Assembly: GCA_001972305.1 (NCBI GenBank)
Contig: BDDD01002137.1
Location: 18,155-82,154 of the forward strand
Origin: Cephalotus follicularis
Lineage: Eukaryota > Streptophyta > Magnoliopsida > Oxalidales > Cephalotaceae
DNA: 64,000 bases
Direction of reading: 5' to 3'
Below are positions 11,750-23,580 of this stretch, piece after piece (positions within the stretch are counted from its first letter, which is position 1; each line of letters begins with the position of its first letter). The notes beneath the pieces are model-generated. The model made no database searches. It saw only the letters and a list, made by a program, of their open reading frames with translations, and was not told the DNA's origin. The translations under genes were made by a program, and so were the position numbers.

Positions 11750-13170
11750 GAGATGCTCAGAGGCTAGACATGGAACTGCAGAAAGTGGCAACTGCTATTG
11801 ACGGGGGTTTAAAACCCAATTTCTCTCTATCTTCATATGCATTATTGAGATACAAGAACAAAATTTGCATTCCAGCCAATAGTGAGTTGAAGGAGGAGCT
11901 TATTTCTCAAGCTCATAAATCTCATCTCTCTATTCATCCAGGGAGTACGAAGATGTACCATGACCTAAAACTCAGCTATTGGTGGATTGGCATGAAGAGA
12001 GAGATCATAGAATTTGTATTGAGGTGCCTCACTTATCAACAAGTCAAGGCAGAGCACCAGAGACCGGCAGGTTTGCTTCAGCCTTTACTCATTCTAGAGT
12101 TGAAATAGAAGCATATTACCATGGATTTCATGTCCGGTTTACCTCTGACTTGTCACGGACATTATGCTATTTGGTTATGGTCGATCGGCTTAGGAAGTCA
12201 TCCCATTTTCTACCAATTCTGATTACTTATTCTAGAGAAAAGTTGTCCTAATTGTTCATAAGACAGATTGTTAAAGCACATGGTGCTCCTGTTAGCATTA
12301 TTTTGGATGGAGAGTCTCGCTTCACTTTTAGGTTTTGGAGGAAGTTACAGACAGTTATGGGTACAGAATTGAGTTTCAGTACTGCTTTTCATCCCCAGTC
12401 AGACCGTTTTTCTGAAAGGACCATTCAGACATTGGAGGACATGCTTTTGGTATACGTTCTCAACTTTGGAGGTAATTGGGATGACTACTTGTATTTGATT
12501 TAGTTCTAGTATAACAATTGTTATCACGAGAGAATACATATGGTGCCTTATGAGGCCCTATATGGTAGGAAGTGTCAATCACTAGTTTGTTGAGATCAGG
12601 ACGGTGAGAGGAGCATTTTGGGACAAGAGATAGTACAGATTACCTCAGAGAAAGTGAAATTGATCAAAGACCGATTGATTGTAGCACAGAGTAGACAGAA
12701 AATCTATGCGGATGTTCATCGCAGAGGCTTGGAGTTCAGTGTTTGTGACCATGTTTTCCTCAAAGTGTCACCCACTAAAGGAGTCATGGGATTTGGGAAG
12801 AAAGGGAAGCTTTCTCCCCGTTTTATTAGACCTTTCGAGGTATTGGATCAGATTGGCCAACTTGCTTATAGGCTTGCTTTGCCTCCAGCCTTGTCGGGAG
12901 TGCATGAGGAGTTCCATGTTTCCCAGTTAAGGAGATATGTTGGAGATCCCTCACACATCATTGAGTACATTCAGATTTAGTTAGAACCTGACTTGTCTTT
13001 TATTGGGACTCCTATACAGATTGTTGACTGACAGACCACAGTATTGAGGAACAAGACCATTCCTTTTGTTAGTGTTCTATGGCAATATCACGGTTCAGTG
13101 GAGCGCACTTGGGAGCATGAGGATGATATGAGAGAGAAACATCCCTTTATATTTGATTGATTGAATGATT
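11750..13170 (+). pseudogene. G1 integrase with chromodomain-like tail
   Basis: The zinc-binding part has both His residues (AHKSHLSIHPGS) but the second Cys of the CxxC pair is Tyr (CLTYQQ). In the catalytic core the second Asp region reads LDGESRFTFRFW, with Glu where the family has Asp; the SERTIQTLEDM Glu is present. The C-terminal blocks GKLSPRFIRPFEVLD and FHVSQLRRYVGDPSH are clear, followed by a tail resembling type II chromodomains (TIPFVSVLW near 13060). There are frame changes near 12120 and 12250. Confidence 0.85.
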
Positions 13171-13202
13171 GACTGATGAATCTGGGGACAAGATTCTTTT
13201 AT

Positions 13203-13213
13203 AGAGGGGAGAA
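13203..13213 (+). other. G1 polypurine tract
   Basis: AGAGGGGAGAA directly precedes the TGTGACGACCC start of the 3' LTR, the expected site of plus-strand priming. Confidence 0.85.
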
Positions 13214-15723
13214 TGTGACGACCCGAATTCCCTTTTGTACTGTTCATGCATACATTGTACCGTATTGTACTGTATTGAACTGTATTGGATAATTGAAAGA
13301 TATTAGATCAGGGTATTCATATACCTATCGTTTATAGTGTTGATTATATGCACGTATAGTCAGGATATTTGGGCTGAGTTTCGGAGATCTGGTTGGATTG
13401 GCTATAGAAGTCAACCATTTTGCATTTCCTCTCATTCTCTCATTTTCTCCATTTCCCCTTCTCTCTCTACACTTCTCCCTCTCTCTCTTACTGGGTAGCC
13501 CCTCTCCTTCTTCGCAGCAGCTCCAGATCTGCTCCTCCATCAACAAAATAACAATTGCAAGTTAGCTTTGCCATTTGAGCAAGATAGCAGGGGGTTCTTC
13601 AAGTTCTCCAACATAAAATCGATGGTTAGCTCAACTATTGAAGCTCCGATTCCAGGTAGGATTTCTTACTTGAGTTGCCTACTGCTAAATTGATTGATTG
13701 AATTGAATGATTGAGTGATTGTATTGTATCGAATGGTGAATAAGGGTTTTTAAATTGAATCCTTGATCTAAATGATCCAGGGAGATTGAAACTATAAATT
13801 GAAGGTTGTAACAAGTTTTACTAACCTTAAAGGACTGATTTTAACCCTCGGTTTTGAAAGAATTGCTTTAACTTAGAAATTGACCTGAGATCGGCTACTT
13901 TTTCTGCTGAAAAAAGGTTTTTCCCAGCACAGACGTCGACGCCTAGCCCATTGGTATCAACGGCTTGAGCTTTTGAACTGTTCGTTAGCGTCAAAGCGTA
14001 TCTTTGGCATTGGCGCCTACAACCTGTGATTTCTTTCTCCCCGAAAAAACGTCAACATAAATCATAACAACCATCTCAGTGTCTATGTGTTTGGTTTACG
14101 CATCGCCTCATTGACCCAAGGACGTCAACGCATAAACGCATTGGTTTATAGAAATGCGATGCCCATCGACGCTTACGTCCACGCCTAATCCTACTGGTTT
14201 TTAAAAACCCGATGCGCGTCAGCGCCTCCTACCAAGGACGTTGACGCCCATAAGCTTTTAATTGAAAGTAAATGTTAAGCGTCGACACGTATATCCATAG
14301 CGCCGATGCCTAACGCCCTGTTTTGGAATGTTGATGTTTTAATGCTAGTTTTCAACTCTTTATTACATTGTCGCTTGACCAGAGCCTCACTTAAGATATT
14401 GAAGCGTTTGAAAAACAGTTTTCCATTGTTGTAAATGATTGAATCGATAGAGTAATAGATTGAGCCATAGGCGATGACCCAGTGACTACCTTTGACCAGA
14501 TAGATGTCCTTTCCTATCTCGTTAAATACATTGTCACTGTCTATTGGCTATTGAGTGATTGATTGATTGATTGAGCCATAGGTGTCATGAATCTAAGTTC
14601 AGAACGTCGGATGCATATTCCCATTTCTCCATTAGATATCATCACTCATTCGCATTGTATAGATTGATTGATTGTATTGTATGGATTCTATAAAGCGACC
14701 TTATGACTCATATCGGCATGTTAAGTTGTTGACCTTGTCCACCTACTTCGTCAATCGATTCGTTTCCTATGTTGTATTGATCTAGTTACGATTGATGCTC
14801 TTAGAGGGCCATAGCTCCCCCATGGTTGTAGCTCATTGATACTGATTAGCAGTACTATTATTGATTGACGATTGATGCTCCCGGAGGGCCATAGCTCCCC
14901 GATGGTCATAGCTCCCCAATGGTTGTAGGTCATTGATACTGTACCAACCCAGCCGTAGGTTGGAAGATCTATGAGTCATAGACCTAATCAGTCTCGAACG
15001 AGTAGACAGATCTCCCACCCTTTTGAAGGACTACCTTCAGTGGGATTGATCATTGTTATTGATTGACATTATATTGGCCGAGGTCAGATGCTCGATAGGA
15101 TATGATTGATTGATTGGGTGTTTCATTCACCACCACTGAGTGTTTGTCATTGATTGATTGTTATAGATCCTATCAATATGCTCTGTTATGGGCCAGTGTC
15201 ATATGGATAGTTAGATCGCCAATTGTATGCATGCATTTACCATATCATGCATTGTTATTGTACACAGCACACTGATATTGCATAGACTATCATGGATATT
15301 GCATATTGTACATGCATACATGTTTCATGGGGGTTCTGCTTAGCCTTGTGCCTAACCCCATCCTACGGGATAGGGATGTGTGTGCATTCTTGTGTGGCAC
15401 AGGTGGGGCAACAAATAGATGCGGACCGAAGAACTGAAGATTCGTTTGACCGCATGACCATTTTGTTTGGCAAAGCTTGTACTGTATATTGTATGGAAAG
15501 GATTGACAAATGTATTTTATTGAAAATTACATGTTTTGTATTGATGAAAGATCGTTTGGATGGAAGGATTACTGCTTTGGTTTGTAAGAGAACTATTGCA
15601 CCTTCCGCATATTGTAAAGTTTTTCGTTTTTCCACATTTTGATATTACTACTCCTGACCATTGTATTGTATATTGGATTGAGTGTAATGACACGTGTCTG
15701 TCTTCCAGGCACAGGGTGTTACA
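13214..15723 (+). repeat. G1 3' LTR (complete, 2510 bp)
   Basis: Begins TGTGACGACCCG and ends CAGGGTGTTACA. It matches the broken 5' LTR throughout and supplies the uninterrupted version of the Y insertion site near 15313. The base after it starts ATCCC, the presumed TSD, whose partner lies outside the window. Confidence 0.9.
13926..14300. repeat. GCGTCGACGC array in the G1 3' LTR
   Basis: Counterpart of the array at 948-1345, with about a dozen copies of the palindrome or its CpG-decay variants, such as GACGTCGACGCC, GCGTCAACGC-like and GCGTCGACACG forms. Individual copies have decayed differently in the two LTRs. Confidence 0.8.
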
Positions 15724-16035
15724 ATCCCATACTACATGCTACTAATTGTTCAACAACAATGCAACATAACCATTGTTAATTTCCCTCAACGAAGCATGAA
15801 CTATTATCCATCAGTACAATAACAATTTAACATTACTCCAAAAGAAAGACAATTCTATCTTCTATTCGGTTGATACCATGCTTGTCAATATCGATCCCAT
15901 TGCATTAATCTGTAATTTGATAAGGTTCGTCGAATCCACTTGCTAAGTAGGAGAGATATAAAAGTACTTTGGGGTCAACGACACCAAATGTCATGAAATG
16001 AATGCATAGTGATGCAATACGTAATATATAAAACA

Positions 16036-16036
16036 C

Positions 16037-16077
<41 letters not shown>

Positions 16078-16079
16078 AT
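16036..16079. repeat. (TA)n(TG)n microsatellite
   Basis: About nine TA units run directly into about twelve TG units inside the G2 3' LTR. Confidence 0.95.
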
Positions 16080-16599
16080 GTTTCAATCAATATATGAGCA
16101 ACCATGCCAACTGTCTACATCAATATAATCCATCAATCATGTCACAAAGGCAAGTCTCCAGCCGACTCCAAACAGGCCAGTCAATCCAATGTTACTCGCA
16201 CTAAGGCCAAGTAACCAGTATGGGTGTCCCTAGCCATCTCCTGGCACCTTGAAACCACCCCGCCATTAGCCATAGTGACAATCTCCACCACCGCAACTAA
16301 CATGAAACAAATCCAAATCACAATCCAACAATCAATCCATTTTGAAGCAGTTTATATATTATAAAATACTTGAAATAACACATTTGCTCAAAATGTATAA
16401 TCAATCTTTGAAACAGTGTTTCAATCTTTTGAAATATAATAATATTCCATGACAAATAATGATTTGTAATAAAATCAAGTATGCCCTTTTTCTAAATTGA
16501 TAAAACACTTTACAATCAATGACAATCAATCCACAGTTCAATCCACAGTAATATGCAGACAATCATATGCTCAAAATGCAAACAGACCCTTTTGCATAA

Positions 16600-16900
16600 A
16601 CGTATACCCTCTAGGCTTCGACGTTTATGGTAGTCCTCCTACGCATCAACACATACTCTAGCCATCAACGTTTATGGCAGTCCTTTAGGCATCGGCGCAT
16701 ACCTTTAAGTGTTAACTATTATGGCAATCCTTTAGGCATCGATGTTTTACCTCTTGGCGTCGACGCTTTAAGGTAGGAACCTTAGGCATCGGCGCTTTAT
16801 CTCCTGGCGTCGATGCTTTAAGCGTCTTCTTCCTCGTATGACAGGCGAAGGCATCAATAGTATTCCTCTAAGCGTCGATTGTTCAATGAAACCAGAACAT
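16600..16900. repeat. GCGTCGACGC-type array, G2 LTR, first cluster
   Basis: About a dozen copies of GGCATCGGCGC, GGCGTCGACGC, GGCATCGATG and related words, often followed by TTTA and separated by GGAACCTTAGG or GTCCTTTAGG. The variants are those produced by CpG decay of one 10-bp palindrome. Confidence 0.8.
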
Positions 16901-17382
16901 TGCCTTCTCCATTGCAACGCACATCAATCTCTTAACACCAGTGAAATCAAGCATAACAACACATGCATCTCAGTCGATTTCCATTCTGAATAAGAACATG
17001 CATAACAGTTTATCTATCAATGGAAAACCACAACATTTCACAGCCCACAACCCACCATTTATGCATTTCAGCTAATGAACATCTACAATAATTGAGCTCA
17101 AAACAGAGTTATATAATCCCTACCTCAGATTCCAAGTTAGGAATCGTAGTCCACTTCTTCACAGATCACAGACCCATAGCGCTTTGAGCTTCCAAGTCAT
17201 GTACAGGAACTCCAAATCCAAGTTCGACTCCACTTCTCGTCTGAGCTTCCAAGCTTCCAGTTCCAGGTTCAAGCTTGGAGAAATACGGTTATCTCTTTCT
17301 CCTTGTTTTTCCCTCTGTTTCCTTTCTCCTTTGTCAGGTGTAGGTTGAAGAAGAAGAGAGGCGTGCTTTATGGAGGAGTTGC

Positions 17383-17424
<42 letters not shown>
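17383..17424. repeat. (CT)n microsatellite
   Basis: About twenty CT dinucleotides. The RER-rich and SLS-rich short ORFs over it are products of the repeat and were not called. Confidence 0.95.
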
Positions 17425-17426
<2 letters not shown>

Positions 17427-17584
17427 ACCTGCCCGCATGACGTACACCTGCCCCCCGTTTCTTTCCTTCAGCCATTGCAGGCCTGGGGAACTGGCGAAAT
17501 GCTTAACACGTTACCTCCTGGCGTGATAAGGCGCCTAACCAGAGGCTTACACATGTCTTTAACGCGTCCTCTGTCAGCGCTTTA

Positions 17585-17850
17585 GCTCCATCTATTGCCA
17601 TGTTTAGGCATCGATGCACTGGAGTACACATTCAGGGTGCATGTCAACGCATTGAAAATCCCTCCTTAGCGCTAAAAGGTTCCACGAATCGCGTTAGCGC
17701 TTATCTCTTGGCATCGATGCTTTAGCACAAGGACCCTTAGCGTCGTGCTTTACTTCTTGGCATCGATGCTTTAGGCAAGGAGCCTTAAGCGTGGCACTTT
17801 ATTTCTTAGCGTCGAAGATACATCTTGGCGTCAACGCTTTAAGCACCCTT
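17585..17850. repeat. GCGTCGACGC-type array, G2 LTR, second cluster
   Basis: Repeated GGCATCGATGCTTTA, AGCGTCGTGCTTTA and GGCGTCAACGCTTTA words separated by short C-rich links. It lies closer to the LTR start than the cluster at 16600-16900. Confidence 0.75.
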
Positions 17851-18004
17851 TTTTCACCGCATTTTCAACCCATCACAACATTCCTTTACACTCTTTACTC
17901 AAGATTCACCTTTACCAGCTGGAACTCCATAATCTTCATTAACTCGTCATATAATTGTAGTGGAAATTACAATAAGACATTGAATAGAAATTTGGGACAT
18001 TACA

Positions 18005-18017
18005 ATCTCCCATCCTT
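18005..18017 (-). other. G2 polypurine tract
   Basis: On the minus strand AAGGATGGGAGAT sits immediately before the TGTAATGTCCC start of the LTR. The bases upstream (ATTCGAGGACGAATT) are a conserved pre-PPT word of plant chromoviruses. Confidence 0.85.
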
Positions 18018-18019
18018 CA

Positions 18020-18610
18020 AAGAATTCGTCCTCGAATTTTAACATTTCTACAACAAATAAGGGTAACGTTCCCGAATGTCATCTTCACGCTCCCACGTCC
18101 CTTCATCAGGATATGGAACTGCCATTGAACCTTCACCATAGGAATTTTTTGGTTCCTTAACACTTGAGTCTTCCAATTAAGAATCCTCACAAGTAATTCT
18201 TCGCATGAAAGATCACCTTGCACCTAGATCAAGTCATAATCCAAGATGTGCGATGCATCTCGGACGTAACCTCATAACATCGAAACATGGAAAACATCAT
18301 GTACTCCCGATAATGCAGGATGCAAAGCGAGTTGGTATGCTACTTCTCCCACTCTCTTGAGAATCTAAAAGGGACCAATGTAGCGTGGAGCTAGTTTGAC
18401 CTTTTTCCCGAATCTCTGAACACCCATCCAAGTAGAAACTTTCAGGAATACATGAGCTCTGCCATCAAAAGTCAAAGGTCTTCTCTTCACACTATCGACA
18501 TAACTCTTTTGTCAACTCAGGGTTGCAAGCAATCTCTCTTTAATCACTTTGACTTTCTCTACAGTCTCCTCAACAAGATCTGATCCAAGTATTGGTCGTT
18601 CGCCAACTTC
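18020..18610 (-). pseudogene. G2 integrase C-terminal part
   Basis: Minus-strand translation from GEVGERP-like residues gives the blocks VFLKVSTWMGVQRFGKK, KLAPRYIGPF, VGEVAYQLALHPALSGVH and FHVSML, the standard C-terminal integrase blocks of plant Gypsy elements. The tail before the PPT corresponds to the chromodomain region but is frame-broken. Several TAG and TGA stops interrupt it. It is separated from the catalytic core by the insertion 18615-20055. Confidence 0.8.
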
Positions 18611-18906
18611 ATCCTTTTCGTGTCGTTGAACCGATTCCAAATTACCCCAATCTAAAAATTTACCAAATGGAAAGTAAGGATCGTTCCCACAAAGAGCTGT
18701 GATGATATGCTATAAAAATGAAACTAGCATGCAGTTAAGCAGAAATAATAAACACTAAATCAAATAACTGCAAAAGAGGATTGATTTGGATTGAACGACG
18801 GCAATGAGAAATTAAACAATTCAAATTAAATACCTAAAGCAATGTGAATAAATAAATATGATAGTAATATGAGAAAACAATCCTTTGGATGTGAGAATCC
18901 CCGCAT

Positions 18907-18932
18907 GTATATATATATATATATATATATAT
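18907..18932. repeat. (AT)n microsatellite
   Basis: About thirteen AT units within the unclassified insertion. Confidence 0.95.
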
Positions 18933-19449
18933 CAAATTCATGGCATAAATTCTGGTTTAAGTGTAATATCACAGATATCACCAAAAATAATGATTTAGCC
19001 TAGGTACAACATATCTTGTCAAACCTTGATACTCTCGAAAGGATGATTTGTTAAAGGATGTCTTTGTTCCAATCACATAAAGAAATTAAGAAGCAACGCA
19101 TGTTGTAAATGAATTAGGGCTACAAGCACTAAAACATGAAAACACATTTTATATCATTAAAATTCCTTCTCATCAATGTTCCACATACATTAACAAGAAA
19201 AGATTGTCTTACGAACATGCTATTAAACTAGAAAACCAGAATTGAAATATATATAAAACATGGGTTCATCTATAACCAAGGATTAAGAAACTTAGTCGGT
19301 CATGACGATGGTAGCAGCAATAATCTTCCTCCTTATGACTGACTTATTGTTTCCATTTTATACTCTAGCATAATGCAGAAAAACGAAAAATATCTAACTA
19401 TTACAATCGAACTAAAACTGTAAAACTTTCCAAATTTGTTGCCTAATAG

Positions 19450-19850
19450 GTCGTAAGTGTTGATGCTTAAGTCTTGGGCATCGACGCTTTGGTGTTTTGC
19501 GTTGATGCTTTAATATGTTGAATGTGCTATGTGTCGACGTGTTTTTGCGTTATGGGGCATACTTTGAAAGTTAAGAATCGATGTTTAAGTAAGGTGTCAG
19601 CGTCTTCCTCTTTGCGCGTTAACGTCTAAGATACTGTCCGAATTGTGCACTTTTGGTGTTGACGTCTAAATGATGGCGTTGACGCCTAAATATTGAATTC
19701 CCAGCACGTTGACGCCAGTTGGATTAGTGTTGACGAAAATCATAGTTCTGTAGATTTATTCATATTCAAGTGCAAAGTGTCGACACTATTCTTGAAACCG
19801 TAAGCGCTTAAGTGGTAGGTGTCGATGTGTAAAGATAGGCGTTGACGTCT
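19450..19850. repeat. GCGTTGACGC-type array in the unclassified insertion
   Basis: About a dozen copies of GTGTTGATGC, GCATCGACGC, GCGTTGACGC, GTGTCGACGTG and similar, spaced 15-40 bp. It is the same decayed palindrome as in the G1 and G2 LTRs, in an element of different sequence. Confidence 0.75.
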
Positions 19851-20055
19851 ACCTCAGTTTTCTGCAGAATTCTTGCTATTGTTCACACTTTGATCTTCTT
19901 GCTCTCAATTTACGCCAATTTAACTCATGTTTCTGCATTTTGATCACTTTGGCCTCTTACCTAAAATTCAATTAAACACCACCAAAGTAATATGTTCAAA
20001 GCATAAAAATACAATAATTAACTCATTAAAAGGAATACATTTTTATGCTTATCAT

Positions 20056-20810
20056 ATCCCAACATATAGGTGATCTAAATTTCTGTCCGTAAAGAGCTTC
20101 GTACGGAGCCATGCCAATGCTCGATTGATAGCTATTATTGTAAGAAAATGCTATCAAGGGAATATGATCCTCCCAAGTGCCAGTGAAATCAATCACACAA
20201 GCTCGGAGCATATCTTCCAAAGCCTAGATAGTACGCTCGCACTGTCCGTCTGTCTGTGGATGAAAAGCTGTGCTGAAATTCAACTTCATTCCAAAAGCTG
20301 ACTGGAATCTCTTCCAAAATTTGGAAGTAAAAATTGAATCTCGATCGCACAAAATACTCACAGGAATACCATGCAGTCTCACAATTTCTTTTATATACAG
20401 CCGGGCCAACTTGATCGTCGAATCGGTAACATGTGTAGGCAAAAAGTGAGCGGATTTCGTGAGTCTATCAACGATAACCCACACTACATTATGACGATTC
20501 CGAGTAAATGGAAAATCTGAAACGAAATCCATAGTCGCATGTTCCCACTTCCACTCCACTAGTGGCAATGACTGCAATATCCCTACGAATCTTTGGTGTT
20601 CGACTTTGACCCTCTGACAAGTCAAGCAGCTAGCGACATACTCAGCGATCTTGCGCTTCATGCCGAACAACAAATAGTTCCGCTTCATATCCCGATAGAT
20701 CTTTGTACTACCAGGATGAATACTGTACTATGATTTATGAGCCTCATAGAGTAGCTCATTCTTCAATCCATCATCATTCAGAAGACAAACTTGTCCTCGA
20801 AGTCTCAGCA
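20056..20810 (-). pseudogene. G2 integrase zinc finger and catalytic core
   Basis: Minus-strand blocks are YSIHPGSTKIYRDMK with the second His, ASCLTCQRVKVEHQ with an intact CxxC, TMDFVSDFPF (first Asp), LCDRDSIFTSKFWKRF (second Asp), STAFHPQTDGQCERTI (Glu), and [20 protein letters not shown]. The DDE residues are all present. Stops occur before YSIHPG and after ERTI. Integrase would join element cDNA to nuclear DNA. The reading breaks at the insertion junction after CWD. Confidence 0.85.
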
Positions 20811-21314
20811 TACCATCAGCATGCATCTGAAAATCAGGTCTCGATCCCACATTCTCTCGAATCTTTTGTAAATTCGGATCATGAATCTGAGAACTTTTAA
20901 TCTCATCAAGCAATGAGGGATGAGCTCTAATATTAGCAATAAAAATCCTGGGGGATCGTACGAAGGGAGTCCATTTTGAAAAATCTTCCAACATTCTCCA
21001 TTGGGACACCATCGTACTAGCTACCGTAGCTTTACGACTCAAAGCATCAGCAACAACATTTACTTTCCCTAGGATATTACAATCGTGGTCATTGAAGAAT
21101 TCGACCCATCTACGCTGCCTCATATTCAATTTACCTTGGCAGAATAAGTATTTGAAGCCCTTGTGATAAGTAAATAATTCGACCTGTGCCCCATATAAAT
21201 AGTGTGTCCATTTCTGAAGAGCAAAAACTATGGCAGCCAATTCGAGGTCATGCGTCGGGTAATTTTCTTCATAAGGTTTCAGCTTCCTCAAAGCATAAGC
21301 AATCATACTACCAC
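20811..21314 (-). pseudogene. G2 RNase H, 3' half
   Basis: Begins exactly at the S1 junction with [20 protein letters not shown], then [14 protein letters not shown] with the RNase H Glu, [14 protein letters not shown] and ADALSRK with the final Asp. It continues the domain whose first half is at 23961-24200. Bases 21310-21314 are the TSD copy. Confidence 0.85.
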
Positions 21315-21409
21315 TATCACGCCCCGAACCGCAAGTGTAAACCTCCACGATATGACGCGTGATATATATATTCCCTCAATCCATTCGTATCATAATCATA
21401 CTCCAAGTG

Positions 21410-21410
<1 letters not shown>

Positions 21411-21438
<28 letters not shown>
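21411..21438. repeat. (AT)n microsatellite
   Basis: About fourteen AT units near the 3' end of solo LTR S1. Confidence 0.95.
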
Positions 21439-21443
<5 letters not shown>

Positions 21444-22749
21444 CTAAAACTTTAAATCAAAGTCATATTACAGCAACGGAATAACTAAAACGAATAAAAA
21501 CAAACTCTTAAAATCTCCAAAAAATCGGGCATGAAGTATTCGTTTATCAGACTATATCCCCCTATAAAGAAAACACAGTTTGTATTTATCCACACTCCCG
21601 AAGGAGGAATCAGTAGTTTATGTATATATAGGGCTCAGCCCTTAGCAATCACAACTTAACTCATTATTACATCATTCTAATATCTCAAATGATGGACAAG
21701 TCCCTGTCTAATACATCAACACACATATCATAAGCACTGCCACATGTGTATCATGTGTCATATAATGTCTTGAGTATGAATGACAATTCTGGAAAGGGTA
21801 AGTATACCAACCGTCCCTAAGCAATGGTATACTTGGTTGGTCCCAATCACATCAAAGGCCATAGGCCTGCATACACTCTGTAAACAATCAGTCATCATAC
21901 GTAAGGAAAAATAATCCGTAGGTCTAATTGCTACTCTGACCCTCTGGCCTGAGATAGTACTACCATCGACTACCTACCCTTTTGAGGTCGTAGCCGAGTG
22001 GGGAAGAGATAACGCTGATCACATCATGGCTAAGCCGTAAAAACGATCATAGCCTGTAATAATTGGTTAAGCTGTAAAAATGGTCAGAACCCGTAAGTGT
22101 AATGGTTAAGCCGTAAAAATGGTCAGAACCCATAGATATAATGGTTAAGCCATAACAACCTTCATAACCCATAGGCACCAGTAACCTCCACCGATGATGT
22201 GATCTAACACCCATAATCCACGCGACGGAAACGTATATTATGAATGGGTTATCTCATAAGTATCAAGTAATAATATCCATCATAACCGTACCTTGTAATA
22301 CTCGTAACCCGTAACCGTATTACGTAGAAATGATAGGGACCTAATAAAAGGGATCACATAGGATCCACGTCCGTCAAAACAGTTTATGAAATAGTTTTCA
22401 TTAACAGTTTTCCATAACAGTATTCAGTAACAGTGTCCAGTAATAGTTGTTTGGTCCCTATCAAGTTTGTTAAACAATGGAGAGGAAGTCCAGTGAGTTC
22501 ATCTGTGTCCAAATGTCCCAAAGGAGCTATCCTAACCATTCTTGAAAATCGTTTGTATAAAACTCTTTGTTGCATTTTCTTCAAGAATCACTTTGAAAAC
22601 TTGATTTAATATTCAGCCGTGTTAAAATATTATTCACATGGGATACAAGGTCTTAGGGAGGATTCCTACGGAATTAATTTAAAGAAGAAACAGTTTGGAA
22701 ATTGAAAACAGTGAGAAACAATGCCTTTTCGCAAAACAGGCACTTACCG

Positions 22750-23580
22750 TTGACTAGTTTAGTTTAAAGCGTAAAGTGTCGACTATCCAATTTAACACAC
22801 AAAAGCGACGACGGTTTTAGAAAGCATAATTATAAATCATCGACTACTTAGTTTAAAGGCAATGAAAGCATCGACGGGTTTGTTTTGAAAGCAGTAAAGT
22901 GTCGACGGTTTCATCAGAACCAACAGTTCGCAAAGCAGTCCGTAAATCAATGGAACTATGTCAAAAATCCATGAAATCTATTTGAATCTCAGTAAAAACA
23001 GTTTATAGATTCATACCCAATCCCCAATCAGTGCGATAACCAGTAACCAATAGCCGTTACAATAACAGTATAACAACAGTCAATCAATACGAAGTAAGTG
23101 TAACACGGTAACAATTCACAAAATTCATAGAAATGCATGAAATAATCTACCTTTTAGCGATTGATCTAGGGAACCTCTTATCCTTAACCAATCTCTTCAA
23201 CCTGCATATACAATACATTTTCGTTACACTCTACAAATCGGAAACCAAGCACAGCCAGCATTGGAGCTTCAACCAGTTTTCGGCCAACTCATTCAGCTCT
23301 GGCGACACCCATAAATAGGTTCCACATTGGACGATCTGTTCAAAACCGTCAGAGGCTTGCCATGACTCACCGTTAAACACGCTGTCATGGTCGGCAGTGA
23401 GTTCAACTCACTAAGTTGACTCACTGGACTTCAACAGTTCTGGTCAATACTCAAAATGCCATAACCCACCTTAAAACTCTTCGATTAATACATTGGTGAC
23501 CATCACTCGTCGTGACTCAGCGCCAAACGCTGTGTCACAGGCTACAGCAAGATGGACTCGCCGAGTTGACTCAGTGACTA
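22750..23580. repeat. GTCGAC and GAGTTGACTC clusters in S1
   Basis: Two sub-clusters. At 22750-22915, AGTGTCGACTA, CATCGACTACT, GCATCGACGGG and GTGTCGACGG follow one another. At 23385-23580, GAGTTCAACTCACT, AGTTGACTCACTG and GAGTTGACTCAGTGA recur. The second form is the CpG-decay product of GAGTCGACTC, which is intact in the LARD LTRs. Confidence 0.65.

Larger units (their letters stand above)
460..15723 (+). mobile_element. Gypsy element G1 (degenerate chromovirus, + strand)
   Basis: An LTR retrotransposon with 5' LTR remnants (460-2360 and 7993-8410), an internal region (8411-13213) and a complete 3' LTR (13214-15723). The order gag, protease, RT, RNase H, integrase is that of Ty3/Gypsy, and the pol C-terminus resembles the Tekay/Del type. 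By eye the LTR pair is around 90 percent identical in the stretch compared, so this is an old insertion. The coding region has many stops and several frame changes and cannot be autonomous. Base 15724 onward reads as the interior of another LTR (G2), so G1 appears to be inserted in G2. The first ~230 bases of the 5' LTR are displaced beyond the window by element X. Confidence 0.85.
15724..18004 (-). repeat. G2 3' LTR, its last bases displaced by G1
   Basis: On the minus strand it starts TGTAATGTCCCAAATT directly after the PPT. At the far end it reaches GCATGTAGTATGGGAT, a block that in element X and the LARD LTRs lies 120-150 bases from the LTR terminus, so only that much is missing. It holds two GTCGAC-type arrays, a (TA)n(TG)n tract and a (CT)n tract. 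No coding region was found in it. Confidence 0.75.
18615..20055. mobile_element. Unclassified ~1.44-kb insertion in G2 integrase
   Basis: The integrase reading (ICWD then EVGERP) stops at 20056 and resumes at 18610. The sequence between is unrelated noncoding DNA. Flanking ATCC occurs at 18611-18614 and 20056-20059, a probable 4-5 bp TSD. On the minus strand the insert begins ATGATAAGCATAAAAATG and ends ACGACACGAAAA, without clear TG..CA or terminal inverted repeats. It contains an (AT)n tract and a GTCGAC-type array. I do not recognise the family. Confidence 0.65.
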
